Notes under the pieces: model-generated
What the model saw: the letters and a program-made list of their open reading frames with translations, nothing else
What the model was told of the DNA's origin: nothing
The model's database searches: none
Program-made: the position numbers and the translations under genes
DNA from: Spirochaetaceae bacterium
GTDB lineage: Bacteria; Spirochaetota; Spirochaetia; CADAEX01
Assembly (NCBI GenBank): GCA_009780675.1
Contig: WQZP01000017.1
Location: 1 to 52,951, forward strand
Length of the DNA stretch: 52,951 bases
Direction: 5' to 3'
In this document: piece after piece, positions 8,284 through 16,973 of the stretch
How positions within the stretch are numbered: position 1 is the stretch's first letter
Layout of the letters: each line of letters opens with the position of its first letter

Positions 8284-8429
8284 AAAAAAACTCCTTTCCT
8301 GCTTCTGCAGGATTATAAAAATTTATTACCCCAACAGGGTAAGGTGAAAAATAGGGAATTCGAAACTGTTTCCCCATAGTTTTCAATTACATCTATATAA
8401 GTAAAATTATTGCGAGAAGATACATTTGC

Positions 8430-8467
8430 CCAGCTACCAAATCTGGTGGCATGGCTGTTTTTGGAGG
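8430..8467 (-). promoter_or_regulatory. 38-nt conserved element, class B
   Basis: Read leftward, it begins CCTCCAAAAAC and contains ACCAGATTTGGTAG. It matches 48362-48399 at 31 of 38 positions without a gap. In both places it points in the direction of a downstream lipoprotein gene (here the one starting at 8283, 146 bp away). Its second half can fold on itself. Confidence 0.5.
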
Positions 8468-8475
8468 GATTTTTT

Positions 8476-8495
8476 ACCTACCAAATCTTGTAGGT
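8476..8495. promoter_or_regulatory. Short hairpin related to class B element
   Basis: ACCTAC and GTAGGT face each other around CAAATCTT. The sequence resembles the palindromic half of the class B element next to it, so the motif is present in near-tandem form. Confidence 0.4.
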
Positions 8496-8606
8496 AAGGT
8501 GTTGGAAGATAATGAGAGAAAAGTAATGTTAAATGAAAGAAGATGTTATAAAAATTATGTGTTATTGGATAGTTGGCATTGCTACATAGAGAGTGAGAGG
8601 AGTATA

Positions 8607-8639
8607 GAACCGCTGATTTATTACAAGGACCAGCGGCTC
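8607..8639 (-). terminator. Hairpin after lipoprotein gene 3
   Basis: Third copy of the GAACCGCTG/CAGCGG(T/C)TC hairpin, with one G-U pair in the transcript, 13 bp past the stop codon at 8653. Confidence 0.65.
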
Positions 8640-8652
8640 TATAAATTTACTT

Positions 8653-9867
8653 TTAGCGGCGTAATATAATATAATTGTCGAGATCTAATGTTGTCACAGC
8701 TCTTGCCGCTGCCAATGTATAGAACATTGGGTCATACCAGATATCCTCGTGATCATTCCCCTCGTGATCAGTCCACCTATGCGTCTTCCGCGTACCATAC
8801 ATACTCCATTTCAAATTCCCCTGGACAACCTCTACTCTATTTTTTTCGAAAATAGGGGTTGGAGGTACTCCAGCTCTAATCAAAAACGCTTCCTCGTGTC
8901 CGGATCTGTAGTATTGATCAACCAACCGCCAATGGTTTTCAGGGAAGTTGATCCAACTAATATAATAGTAATTATCCCTTTCGTTTTTACCAATGTAAAA
9001 TTGCGGACCTGTTCCCCACGTAATGTCATCCCAACTTAATGCCCTTGTTGGTTTAATACTTTTGTCGTTGAAAAAATCTAAAACAGCATCAGCTAGTTCG
9101 TCTGCGTTTCGCGCACGATACAAAGGGTAGGTAAGGATAACATCAAAAGCACTGTTGGTTCCATTTACCTCAATAACAGTTACTGTTATTGAGTCAGTAT
9201 ATCTTCTGCCATCCAGGTCGATTTCAACCATATCTAGACTTGCATTCCATTGAGTAACAAGCATTCTCCCCTCAAAACTGCCCCATTCTGGATCGCTCTC
9301 TGAAAAATGCCAAAAACCTCTAAGATTGGACGGAATCCCTCCTGTCTCGGGTTCTGCTGCTGTCCCTACTAAGTCAGGCATATTCTCCACTGTAGTATCT
9401 ACTGGGGAAGTGAATGTTGTCCAGTTTTCACCAGTTCTTACTGCCAGAGTAGCAGTAGAGCCAATGGAATTCCCATTAGAATCAAATGCCCCATTGATGG
9501 TGTAGCGCATAAAACTTGAGGCAGCAGAGACGCTAAAACTTAATGCTATAGGGTCATAAGTACCAGAGAGGTTAAAGATTATACCGTCATCTTTTAAAAC
9601 ACCACTTACAGCAAAGCTGGCAGAAGTTACTGACCTTGCTGGCGCCATGCTTAGACTACTTGCCGATGGGGTGAAAGTACGTGCGTCACCCAACTGGAAA
9701 TAGGCATTGCCGCCCTCTGCATTGGCAAATCTGCCAGAAATTGAAAACTCTGATTCCGGAAGACCTGCTGCTGGTGGTGGGTCGTTGCTATTGTTACAAG
9801 CTGTTATTGTAAATCCGATTATCATTACAAGAGCGATAATCCCTAAAATTTTGAATGTGTTTTTCAT
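8653..9867 (-). CDS. Paralogous lipoprotein 3
   Basis: Third member of the tandem lipoprotein family. The ATG at 9867 follows AAGGAG and begins the standard 24-residue lipoprotein signal; the frame also opens upstream at 9909. The N-terminal half resembles lipoprotein 2, while the leader and upstream region are near-identical to those of lipoprotein 1, so the family looks shuffled by recombination. The C-terminal block differs slightly (TTLDLDNYIILRR). Function unknown; an exposed or periplasmic binding protein is possible. Confidence 0.85.
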   Translation of the reverse strand: MKNTFKILGIIALVMIIGFTITACNNSNDPPPAAGLPESEFSISGRFANAEGGNAYFQLGDARTFTPSASSLSMAPARSVTSASFAVSGVLKDDGIIFNLSGTYDPIALSFSVSAASSFMRYTINGAFDSNGNSIGSTATLAVRTGENWTTFTSPVDTTVENMPDLVGTAAEPETGGIPSNLRGFWHFSESDPEWGSFEGRMLVTQWNASLDMVEIDLDGRRYTDSITVTVIEVNGTNSAFDVILTYPLYRARNADELADAVLDFFNDKSIKPTRALSWDDITWGTGPQFYIGKNERDNYYYISWINFPENHWRLVDQYYRSGHEEAFLIRAGVPPTPIFEKNRVEVVQGNLKWSMYGTRKTHRWTDHEGNDHEDIWYDPMFYTLAAARAVTTLDLDNYIILRR

Positions 9868-9981
9868 AAGAAAAACTCCTTTTGCGCTACCCGACCATAG
9901 TATTAACAAGGGCGGGTAATCATAAAGATTAACTCGCCCTCAAGGGCAAGAGATACAATGGCGAAAGCCAGTAATATAAAA
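9868..9981 (-). promoter_or_regulatory. Structured leader, class A, of lipoprotein gene 3
   Basis: Almost identical to 6656-6770, with the same series of hairpins and CGGGTA...AAGGAG before the start codon. Confidence 0.5.
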
Positions 9982-10212
9982 AAGCCGGGATTTGTTCCCA
10001 GCTCTTCCGCAAGAGAAAATTGAAAAGAATTTTAAATTTTTGTAAAAAAATGAAGAAAAGTACTTTACACGGTAATATGTAACTGGTAATTTTTGTTGCT
10101 TGTTGCTTGTTAATGAGAGATCTCTGTCTGGAGTTTGTCACGTTAGAATTCGAACTCATAAAATAATAATACCTAATGTTTGGGCAATATGTCAATTCCC
10201 ATGTTTTGGGTC
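9868..10212. repeat. Duplicated non-coding segment, copy 2
   Basis: Second copy of the 6656-7018 segment, a little shorter because it has fewer TTGTTGC heptamers and small deletions. Confidence 0.8.
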
Positions 10213-10271
10213 ATAATACCCGCAATACCTCAAAATCTGGCCCAAAGGGGCTATCGAACCCCTAAAGCACC

Positions 10272-10298
10272 TTGACAAATTATCACCATAAATAGGAT
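10272..10298 (+). promoter_or_regulatory. Putative promoter of the S41 protease gene
   Basis: TTGACA at 10272-10277 and TAGGAT at 10293-10298 are separated by 15 bp, a short spacer. A hairpin AGGGG/CCCCT (10246-10263) lies just upstream. The start codon at 10336 has AAAGGGG as ribosome-binding site. Confidence 0.4.
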
Positions 10299-10335
10299 TA
10301 TTTTATAGGTATTAAAACATCCTAAAGGGGTACAA

Positions 10336-11739
10336 ATGCTTTCAAAAATTAAAGAAAGATATTTATGGATGGGGGCAAGTGTTTTTCTTGTCATAATTAT
10401 AACTTTATTTTTACTTTCTCCTCTTACATTCGCGCAAACAACAGGGAGTAATGATGCTGCTGCATACGCTGAAATTCTCCAGCAGGTTATGAGATTTATT
10501 CAAAATTATTATGTAGATGATATTGACCCCAGGGTGCTCTATGAAGGTGCAATGAGGGGGATGTTTGAAAGCCTTGGAGACCCGTATTCTGTTTTTCTGA
10601 CTGCACGGGATATGGAAGACCTTTCCAGTACCACGACCGGAAGGTTCGGCGGTGTTGGTTTATACATAAGCAAACACTCTGGCCGCATAAGAGATGACGA
10701 ACGACAGCGCCCTTATGTAAGAGTTGTAGCCCCTATTGAAGGGACTCCTGCTTTCAGGCTTGGTATTTCAGCCGGGGACTATATCACAAAAATAAACGAT
10801 AAACCAACCGATAATATGTCTCTTGACGAAGTTCTTGGACACCTTAGGGGCGAGCCTGGCACAACAGTAAATGTTACGATATTAAGGGGCGAAAGTATTG
10901 TTTTTTCAGTTGATATCAGAAGAGAGTATATTGTTGTACCTACTGTAAGATCAGCAATGATAGACGATAACATTGCTTACTTGAGGATAGTTCAGTTTAC
11001 TCCAATTACAACTGTAGATGTCAGAAATGCGATAGAAAATTTTACAAATCAAGGGTACAGTTCGTTAATTATAGATCTTAGAAGAAATCCAGGCGGGCTG
11101 CTTTCTTCTGTTGTTGAGATTGCGAATTTTTTTCTTTCAGATGCGGTAATTGTAAGCACCAGGTCTAAGATCCCAACAGAAAATCAGGTTTTTAGGGCAG
11201 ACAGGTCTCTTCTTGTTCCAAAAGAAATTCCTATTGTTGTTCTTATTGATAAGGGGTCAGCTTCGGCATCAGAAATATTTGCAGCTGCTATTAAAGACAA
11301 CCAAAGAGGTTTTCTTATAGGAGAAAAAACTTTTGGAAAAGGTTCTGTTCAGCAGGTGCGATCCATAGGCGATACTGGGTTTAAACTCACAATGTCCAGA
11401 TACTTTTCTCCGTCCGGAGAAATTATTGATCAAGTGGGAGTAGAGCCGCACAAAGAAATAATAGAAGAGTCTCTTACAGAAGAAGCGCTGGAGTCTTATA
11501 AAAGAATTATAGAAGAATTTATTATACAGAACTTTGTCAGAAACAAACCCAATCCAGGCGAAGCAGATATTAATAACTTTATAAGAGAGCTTCGGGCAGA
11601 TGAAATTGTTTTGGAAGAAAGGATCATCAGACGATTAATAAGAAATGAGCTTAATAAAACAAATAACGATCCTCCTGTGTTTGATCTGGAATTTGATGTT
11701 GTTTTAAAAGCAGCTGTTGATATAATTCGGGGGAATTAG
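10336..11739 (+). CDS. S41 family C-terminal processing peptidase
   Basis: Carboxyl-terminal processing protease (CtpA/Prc-like), an envelope serine protease that trims or degrades periplasmic proteins. An N-terminal hydrophobic segment (about 11-33) acts as signal or anchor. A PDZ domain lies at about 100-180 (GRFGGVGLYI, then the carboxylate-loop region) and the S41 catalytic domain at about 200-375. The catalytic dyad is the Ser in KGSASASEIF (about 310) and Lys335 in FGKGS, placed by comparison with E. coli Prc. The length is normal for the CtpA branch. It heads a rightward cluster with YjbQ and RsmE, but the functional link to them is unclear. Confidence 0.93.
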   Translation: MLSKIKERYLWMGASVFLVIIITLFLLSPLTFAQTTGSNDAAAYAEILQQVMRFIQNYYVDDIDPRVLYEGAMRGMFESLGDPYSVFLTARDMEDLSSTTTGRFGGVGLYISKHSGRIRDDERQRPYVRVVAPIEGTPAFRLGISAGDYITKINDKPTDNMSLDEVLGHLRGEPGTTVNVTILRGESIVFSVDIRREYIVVPTVRSAMIDDNIAYLRIVQFTPITTVDVRNAIENFTNQGYSSLIIDLRRNPGGLLSSVVEIANFFLSDAVIVSTRSKIPTENQVFRADRSLLVPKEIPIVVLIDKGSASASEIFAAAIKDNQRGFLIGEKTFGKGSVQQVRSIGDTGFKLTMSRYFSPSGEIIDQVGVEPHKEIIEESLTEEALESYKRIIEEFIIQNFVRNKPNPGEADINNFIRELRADEIVLEERIIRRLIRNELNKTNNDPPVFDLEFDVVLKAAVDIIRGN

Positions 11740-11752
11740 TAAATTATTAAAT

Positions 11753-12148
11753 ATGATACTTAACAGAATTAATATAAAAACAGAAAAAAGGGCAGAATTT
11801 ACTGATATTACAACAACAATAAAAAAAATTATTGTTTCTGAAAACTTTACAGACGGGCTTTGTTCTGTTTTTGTGCCCCACACAACAGCTGGTATTACTA
11901 TAAATGAATCTGCAGATCCTGATGTTGTTAAAGATATTCTTGGTCATTTAGATAAAAAAGTTCCGCATAACAATGACTATCTTCATATAGAAGGGAATTC
12001 CGCAGCGCATATAAAAACATTAATTACCGGTAGCTCTGTTACAATTCCTGTTAAAGATGGCAAACTTGTTTTAGGCACATGGCAAGGGATCTTTTTTTGC
12101 GAATATGATGGCCCAAGAAGCAGGTCTTATTTTATAAGTTTAGTTTAA
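11753..12148 (+). CDS. YjbQ family protein (UPF0047)
   Basis: 131-residue protein of the YjbQ/UPF0047 family, some members of which have weak thiamine phosphate synthase activity in vitro; the real role is unsettled. The conserved blocks VPHTTAGITINE (about 41-52), HNNDYLHIEGNSAAHIK (about 72-88) and GTWQGIFFCEYDGPR (about 108-122) with their histidines are all present. It lies 13 bp after the protease gene and 3 bp before rsmE, so it is probably in the same transcript. Confidence 0.88.
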   Translation: MILNRINIKTEKRAEFTDITTTIKKIIVSENFTDGLCSVFVPHTTAGITINESADPDVVKDILGHLDKKVPHNNDYLHIEGNSAAHIKTLITGSSVTIPVKDGKLVLGTWQGIFFCEYDGPRSRSYFISLV

Positions 12149-12151
12149 TCC

Positions 12152-12913
12152 ATGAAACAATTTATACTGCCTGATTTTGACAGCGCTAACGCTGAAATTA
12201 TTCTTGGCAATAAAGAGACTCATTACCTGAAAAATGTGCTTAGATGCAAAGTAGAGGGAACTTTTACTGCTGCGGATAAATCGGGAAATACCTGGAAAGC
12301 AAAAATTTTGCGATTTGAAAACAGGAAAAGCGTTATTGCTCTTTGCTGCAAAACAGAGCCTGACAAAGAAGAAAAAGAAGCAATCCCGGAACTGGTTTTA
12401 TACCAATGCTTACTTAAAGGGAAAAAAATGGATATTGTTGTAAGGCAGGCAACAGAAGCAGGAATATCAACCATAATTCCTGTTGAAAGCGAATTTGCCA
12501 TAGCAAAGATAGAAGAAAAGCAGCGAAAAGAAAAAACAGAGAGATGGGAAAAAATCTGCAAAGAAGCTTTGCAACAATCTGGAAGTTATGTTTTAACTAA
12601 TGTCAAACAGGATATAACTTTTATGCAGCTTGATCAGTTTTGCAAAAAAACAGAGACATCTATTTTTTTTCATCAAAACCCTATTGAAAATAAATCGCTT
12701 CATCAGTATCTTTTTTCACATAAAGGGAAGATAAATATTATTATAGGTCCTGAAGGGGGGTTTTCCAATAAGGAAGTAAAGTTTATGATTGAAAGCGGAT
12801 TTTTGCCTGCGTATCTTGGAAAAAATATTTTAAGAGCAGAAACTGCGGCAATATACGGAATTGCTGCCATAAAAACAATTCTTTTGGAGAAAGAAAAATG
12901 GTTACCCTGTTAA
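12152..12913 (+). CDS. rsmE: 16S rRNA m3U1498 methyltransferase
   Basis: RsmE methylates N3 of U1498 in 16S rRNA using SAM, through a C-terminal SPOUT knot. The N-terminal PUA-like part begins KQFILPD and contains HYLKNVLRC. The diagnostic knot motifs are IIIGPEGGFSNKEV (about 196-209) and LGKNILRAETAAI (about 222-234). The length of 253 is normal. The stop overlaps the next gene by 16 bp. Confidence 0.93.
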   Translation: MKQFILPDFDSANAEIILGNKETHYLKNVLRCKVEGTFTAADKSGNTWKAKILRFENRKSVIALCCKTEPDKEEKEAIPELVLYQCLLKGKKMDIVVRQATEAGISTIIPVESEFAIAKIEEKQRKEKTERWEKICKEALQQSGSYVLTNVKQDITFMQLDQFCKKTETSIFFHQNPIENKSLHQYLFSHKGKINIIIGPEGGFSNKEVKFMIESGFLPAYLGKNILRAETAAIYGIAAIKTILLEKEKWLPC

Positions 12914-13656
12914 ATCCGAATAGAAAAAAAATAGATGTTATTGGTATTTCTGTTGATGTTATTGCGTATGAAAATCTTGAAGAAAAAGTAAAAGAACTTC
13001 TTGCTGATGGAAAAAAGCATCATATAATGTTTCTTTCTCTCCGCGATATAGTAATGGCGAAATTCAAAAGAGAACTTAGGACAACTATTGAAAGGGCAAG
13101 CCTTGTTCTTCCAACTTCTTTACATATTTGTAATGGGGCAAAATTTCTAAGAAGGGGTTATGTTCCCCAAAAAATATATACTTTTGAATTTATTATAAAA
13201 CTGCTTGGCGCAATTGAGAATGTCGGGAAATCGGTTTACCTGCTTGGTGGAAAGCGGGATGTTCTGCAGGTAACAGAATCCAATATAAAGTCTTCTTTTC
13301 CTGGTTTAACTATTGTGGGAAGATATACAGGATTTTTTCCAAAAGAGATGGAGAAAAATATTATTACCGCAATAAAAAAAGCTTCGCCTGCTCTTATTCT
13401 TGCTGGTGTTGGTCTCCCTGGAAAAAGATATTGGATTACAAGAAATAATTCTTTTTTTAATCCCAGTATATCACTATGGGTAGATAGTTCTTTTGATGTT
13501 TTTACAGGCAAAAAATCCAAGCCCGCAAGGACGTCAATTGGGATATTTTTTGAAAAAATAGAAAAACTGATCAAGAATCCTTTTAGGATATTCAATATTT
13601 TTATTTATATTTTATATTTTATTCTGCTGCTCTATTATAAAGTAAGAAAGCTTTAA
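12898..13656 (+). CDS. WecG/TagA/CpsF family glycosyltransferase
   Basis: GT26-type glycosyltransferase that adds a sugar (for example ManNAc or ManNAcA) to a lipid-linked precursor in surface polysaccharide synthesis. Visible family features are the opening IDVIGISVDVIAYENLEEKV, the central VYLLGGKRDVLQ, and AGVGLPGKRYWI. The ATG at 12898 overlaps the end of rsmE, implying coupled translation. A C-terminal hydrophobic stretch (FIYILYFILLLYYKV) may attach the protein to the membrane, as in other members. The acceptor cannot be told from the context. Confidence 0.85.
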   Translation: MVTLLNPNRKKIDVIGISVDVIAYENLEEKVKELLADGKKHHIMFLSLRDIVMAKFKRELRTTIERASLVLPTSLHICNGAKFLRRGYVPQKIYTFEFIIKLLGAIENVGKSVYLLGGKRDVLQVTESNIKSSFPGLTIVGRYTGFFPKEMEKNIITAIKKASPALILAGVGLPGKRYWITRNNSFFNPSISLWVDSSFDVFTGKKSKPARTSIGIFFEKIEKLIKNPFRIFNIFIYILYFILLLYYKVRKL

Positions 13657-13698
13657 AAATTCATTAGCTTAAAAGATTTTTAATTTTAGCCAGCAAGT

Positions 13699-14130
13699 TT
13701 AACCGGCATCGTAAAGTTTTAAATATTCATAAATATCTTTTAACTGATTTTCCATTTTGGATGTAATTAGTTTTCCAACACAGTTTCTTATTACAGGGAT
13801 AAAAAGACAAAGCCCTATTGCGTCTGTTATAAAACCCGGTGAAATCATAAGAAGCGCGCCTGCAAGAACTCCTGCAATGCCAATAAACTCTTTTCCCGGA
13901 TACTCTCCATTTTTTAGTTTTCTTTTTACTTGTTTGATAAGGGCGTCTATTTCGCCGAAAGCTATTAAAATACCCAAAAGGGATAGCGCTGCAGTTAATG
14001 CAATAACCAGATAATTTCCAAAAATTCCGCCAACATGGAGTATGAGAACTATTTCCGCGAGAGGGATTAGTGAATAAAAAAGCGCAAGCAAAAGCAATTT
14101 GAAAATAAAGTCCTTTTGGAACAGCCGCAT
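13699..14130 (-). CDS. FxsA family membrane protein
   Basis: Small inner-membrane protein of the FxsA family (E. coli FxsA modulates phage exclusion; the general role is unknown). The opening LIPLAEIVLIL, the segment LGILIAFGEID, and the block GIAGVLAGALLMISPGFITDAIGLCLFIPVIR are typical. The start is uncertain: ATG at 14130 gives the usual short N-terminus, but ATG codons at 14151 and 14166 are in frame, and none has a good Shine-Dalgarno sequence. It is convergent with the glycosyltransferase gene. Confidence 0.82.
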   Translation of the reverse strand: MRLFQKDFIFKLLLLALFYSLIPLAEIVLILHVGGIFGNYLVIALTAALSLLGILIAFGEIDALIKQVKRKLKNGEYPGKEFIGIAGVLAGALLMISPGFITDAIGLCLFIPVIRNCVGKLITSKMENQLKDIYEYLKLYDAG

Positions 14131-14288
14131 TATAAAACCAGTATTAAACATAACTAACTTTATCATAAAAAAAATCAATGAATCAAGCAACAATCTTATC
14201 CTAAAGATAGCTGTTGGCAGGTGAGTATGGATTATCTGCAGGCTTAATAAAATAAAATGGTTACAAAGGGGAAAGAGGTTTTAAAAAA

Positions 14289-14317
14289 TTGACTATTCGA
14301 TTTTTTACTATTAAAGT
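14289..14317 (+). promoter_or_regulatory. Putative promoter of trxA
   Basis: TTGACT (14289-14294) and TAAAGT (14312-14317) with a 17-bp spacer. The region 14131-14288 upstream holds nothing else recognised. Confidence 0.4.
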
Positions 14318-14352
14318 AATATACAATAGCATTTTTATGGAGGTCTGGGATA

Positions 14353-14682
14353 ATGGCTGTTGAACTTTTAGATGGAAATACATTTAATTCAAAAATTATT
14401 GAAGGAAAGGAAACTGCAATAGTTGATTTTTATGCTGACTGGTGCGGCCCGTGCAAAATTTTAGGTCCGATTTTTGATTCACTTTCAAATGAATTTAAGG
14501 GGAAACTTGGTTTTTATAAAATTGATATTGATAAAGAAAATAATCTTGCTGCTCAGCATAATATAATGAGCATTCCTACTGTATTATTTTTCAAAAATGG
14601 GGAAAAAGTAGACAGCTTTACAGGCTCTATCCCAAAAGATAAAATAGCAAGCTTTATTAAAAAAAATATTGGTGAGAATTAA
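14353..14682 (+). CDS. trxA: Thioredoxin
   Basis: General cytoplasmic disulfide reductase. The active site WCGPCK carries Cys31 and Cys34, the cis-proline motif is MSIPTVLFF, and the length of 109 is normal. GGAGG lies 9-14 bases before the ATG. It leads a short operon with the CoA-binding protein gene. Confidence 0.96.
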   Translation: MAVELLDGNTFNSKIIEGKETAIVDFYADWCGPCKILGPIFDSLSNEFKGKLGFYKIDIDKENNLAAQHNIMSIPTVLFFKNGEKVDSFTGSIPKDKIASFIKKNIGEN

Positions 14683-14686
14683 AAAG

Positions 14687-15067
14687 ATGTTGGAAAAAAC
14701 AGTAGCTATTCTGGGCGCAAGTAATAATCCAGAGAGATATTCTTATAAAGCTTTAAAAATGCTTGCAGAGTATGGGTATAAAACTATTCCTGTACATCCG
14801 CAGTTAAAAGATATTGATGGAGCTGAAGTGAAAAACAGCCTGGGAGATATTAACGAAGATGTGTATACCCTTACGCTTTATGTTGGCCCGGAGAAAGTTG
14901 CGCCATTGATTCCGGATATTATTAAGCTAAAACCGCAAAGAGTTATTTTAAATCCCGGGACAGAATCCAAAGAACTTGAAGATGCTCTTGAAAAAGCATC
15001 AATACCATATCTGGAAGCATGCACTCTTGTTCTTCTCAAGACAGGGCATTTTGAAAAAGCTTTTTGA
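14687..15067 (+). CDS. CoA-binding domain protein
   Basis: Rossmann-fold CoA-binding family protein (YccU-like, related to the succinyl-CoA synthetase alpha N-terminal domain) of unknown cellular role. Visible features are VAILGASNNPERYSYKAL near the start, IPVHP at about 31-35, and the block ILNPGTES. The ATG at 14687 is preferred over a TTG at 14669 because GGTGAG (14671-14676) sits 10 bases before it. The gene begins 4 bp after trxA, so the two are co-transcribed. Confidence 0.85.
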   Translation: MLEKTVAILGASNNPERYSYKALKMLAEYGYKTIPVHPQLKDIDGAEVKNSLGDINEDVYTLTLYVGPEKVAPLIPDIIKLKPQRVILNPGTESKELEDALEKASIPYLEACTLVLLKTGHFEKAF

Positions 15068-15090
15068 TCTGTAAGGTTTGTTTTTTTAAT

Positions 15091-16494
15091 ATGAAAAAGT
15101 TGTTGTCGTTATTTTTTGTATTGCTACTTTTATGCGCAGATGCCCAAATTGTTTTCTCTTATAGCGAAGAATCACCAGGGTCAAATAAGCCACAATCTAC
15201 AACCACAAGCGGAACTCTAAAGCGTGGACTTATTGCCAGTGGCGAGGCTTTATTAAGCAATTTTGTTCTTATGACTTTTAATATTTTTGTTACAAGGGAA
15301 GCCTGGAGCACGCCTTCCAGAAGTTCTATTTATAACAATTTTACTCTTCCATGGGTATGGGATAATGATGGCTATAGGGTAAATCAACTTGGCCATGCTT
15401 ATCAGGGAGCTATGTATTTTAGCGCTGGCCGGGCTAATGGATTTGGTTTTTATCAATCACTTTTTTTCAGCGCTCTTGGAAGCGCTACATGGGAAATATT
15501 TTGTGAGAGTGTTCAGGCTTCCAAAAATGATGTTATTACTACTGTTGGCTCCTCCATGGCTTTGGGAGAAATGCTCTACAGGCTTTATCTGGAAGCCTGC
15601 TCTGCTGGGGCGCCAGCGCCTGCTGCGTTTATTATCAACCCTGTTGCTGGTTTTCACCGCCTTGTAACAGGTTGGGAGCCAGAAGGTGGAGGAAACATCT
15701 ATAAGTTTAATACTTATCTTGGGATGGGCTGGGCTCAAACCAGTTCTTTGTTACTGGATGCGGACGTTAGCCATGAATTATTTTCTTTCAGCGGGTTGTT
15801 TGCCAATGTTGGTTTTTCAACTATTTACGGCAACCCTTTTTTTCAAGAAACCTTTGTCCCTTTCAGGCATTTCGAGCTTTCTGTTTTCTTTGGTATTGAT
15901 GTAGGCAATTATATGAGTATTCGTCTTATTTCTGATGGTTACTTATTTGCGTTCTCTCCGGTTTATACAGCTACAAGTATGATGAGTACCGGGCTTTCGT
16001 TACATCTTGATTTTGTATCTGTTGGTGAATTGGATAAGTATGATTCTACGGTTGATCAGTTTAGTAATGCTCTTAACTGGACAGTAAAATATCAGCGTTT
16101 GTTTGGTGAAAATATGATTTTTGAAACAAAGGCGCATTTGGGCGTTACTTTTATGGGGTCGTCAAAAAGTTATCCCAAAGGGGCAATACCAGAAAAAAAA
16201 TACGGATATGGGTTTAATTCCAAAAAGATTTTTGCTCTGGAAAATAAAAAACGGGGCAGATTTGAATTGAGTGTTTTTAATTATATATTGTGTGGATTTT
16301 TTAATGCTCCATCTTCATTGACCAATGTTTATTGGCTTTTTGTTGATAGCATTTATTATCATTTTCTTTCCAGAAATTTGTCTCTTGCAATAGCGAATTT
16401 TTTTGCTATGGAGCGGGGATTTTATGAAAGCAGTTTTTATAATACCAGAAACTATAACAATGAATTGAAATTATTTGCTGTGTGGAGACATTGA
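15091..16494 (+). CDS. DUF3943 family outer-envelope protein
   Basis: Signal peptide of about 27 residues (MKKLLSLFFVLLLL... ending near FSYS) followed by a DUF3943-type domain: DGYRVNQLGHAYQGAMYFSAGR and a helical GxxxWE stretch, then a C-terminal half rich in aromatic beta-strands that suggests an outer-membrane barrel. The function of DUF3943 is unknown. The frame opens earlier at a TTG (15064) inside the preceding gene; the ATG at 15091 gives a proper signal peptide. It is the last gene of the trxA cluster and faces the leftward rseC-like gene. Confidence 0.75.
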   Translation: MKKLLSLFFVLLLLCADAQIVFSYSEESPGSNKPQSTTTSGTLKRGLIASGEALLSNFVLMTFNIFVTREAWSTPSRSSIYNNFTLPWVWDNDGYRVNQLGHAYQGAMYFSAGRANGFGFYQSLFFSALGSATWEIFCESVQASKNDVITTVGSSMALGEMLYRLYLEACSAGAPAPAAFIINPVAGFHRLVTGWEPEGGGNIYKFNTYLGMGWAQTSSLLLDADVSHELFSFSGLFANVGFSTIYGNPFFQETFVPFRHFELSVFFGIDVGNYMSIRLISDGYLFAFSPVYTATSMMSTGLSLHLDFVSVGELDKYDSTVDQFSNALNWTVKYQRLFGENMIFETKAHLGVTFMGSSKSYPKGAIPEKKYGYGFNSKKIFALENKKRGRFELSVFNYILCGFFNAPSSLTNVYWLFVDSIYYHFLSRNLSLAIANFFAMERGFYESSFYNTRNYNNELKLFAVWRH

Positions 16495-16550
16495 TTTAAA
16501 AACAGGTATTCTCCATACAGCAGGGCAAATGGCAATATCAAAAACAGTTT

Positions 16551-16973
16551 TTATTCTTCATCATAATCAATTTTTTTCGTTATGACAGGATACTGGTGTT
16601 TCCTGGTAAGGGAATTATGAAAAAAAGCTATTACAAAACCAGCAGCAAGACCCACAAAGCCGCCAAGAACTTTTGCCCCTTCGGACACCGTATCTGAAAG
16701 TTTTCCTGTAAGAAAAAATCCTGCAAGAAACATTAGTAACGGAAAAATCAAAACAGAAAAACTATATCCAATGGTCTTGCCTGGTGATAAATAAATTTCC
16801 ACAGTATCGCCTGTCCTGAGGTCAAGACCATCTGTGTTTAATGCTTTAAATTCTCTTACTTTTGATTTACAGAAAAGTTTTCCTGCCGCACAGGTTTTGC
16901 AATCACCCTGCTTGGAACATACTATGGTTATAAATTCTTTATCAACTGCTGCTACAGTTCCTCGTTCATACAT
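16551..16973 (-). CDS. RseC/MucC-like membrane protein
   Basis: SoxR-reducing system RseC family, associated with Rnf-type electron transport or sigmaE control in other bacteria. The N-terminal Cys-rich motif is CSKQGDCKTCAAGKLFC, the GDTVEI segment follows, and two membrane helices lie at about 67-115. The ATG at 16973 has GGAG about 10 bases upstream and starts within the 3' end of the YmdB-like gene (22-bp overlap). No rnf genes are in the window. Confidence 0.85.
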   Translation of the reverse strand: MYERGTVAAVDKEFITIVCSKQGDCKTCAAGKLFCKSKVREFKALNTDGLDLRTGDTVEIYLSPGKTIGYSFSVLIFPLLMFLAGFFLTGKLSDTVSEGAKVLGGFVGLAAGFVIAFFHNSLTRKHQYPVITKKIDYDEE

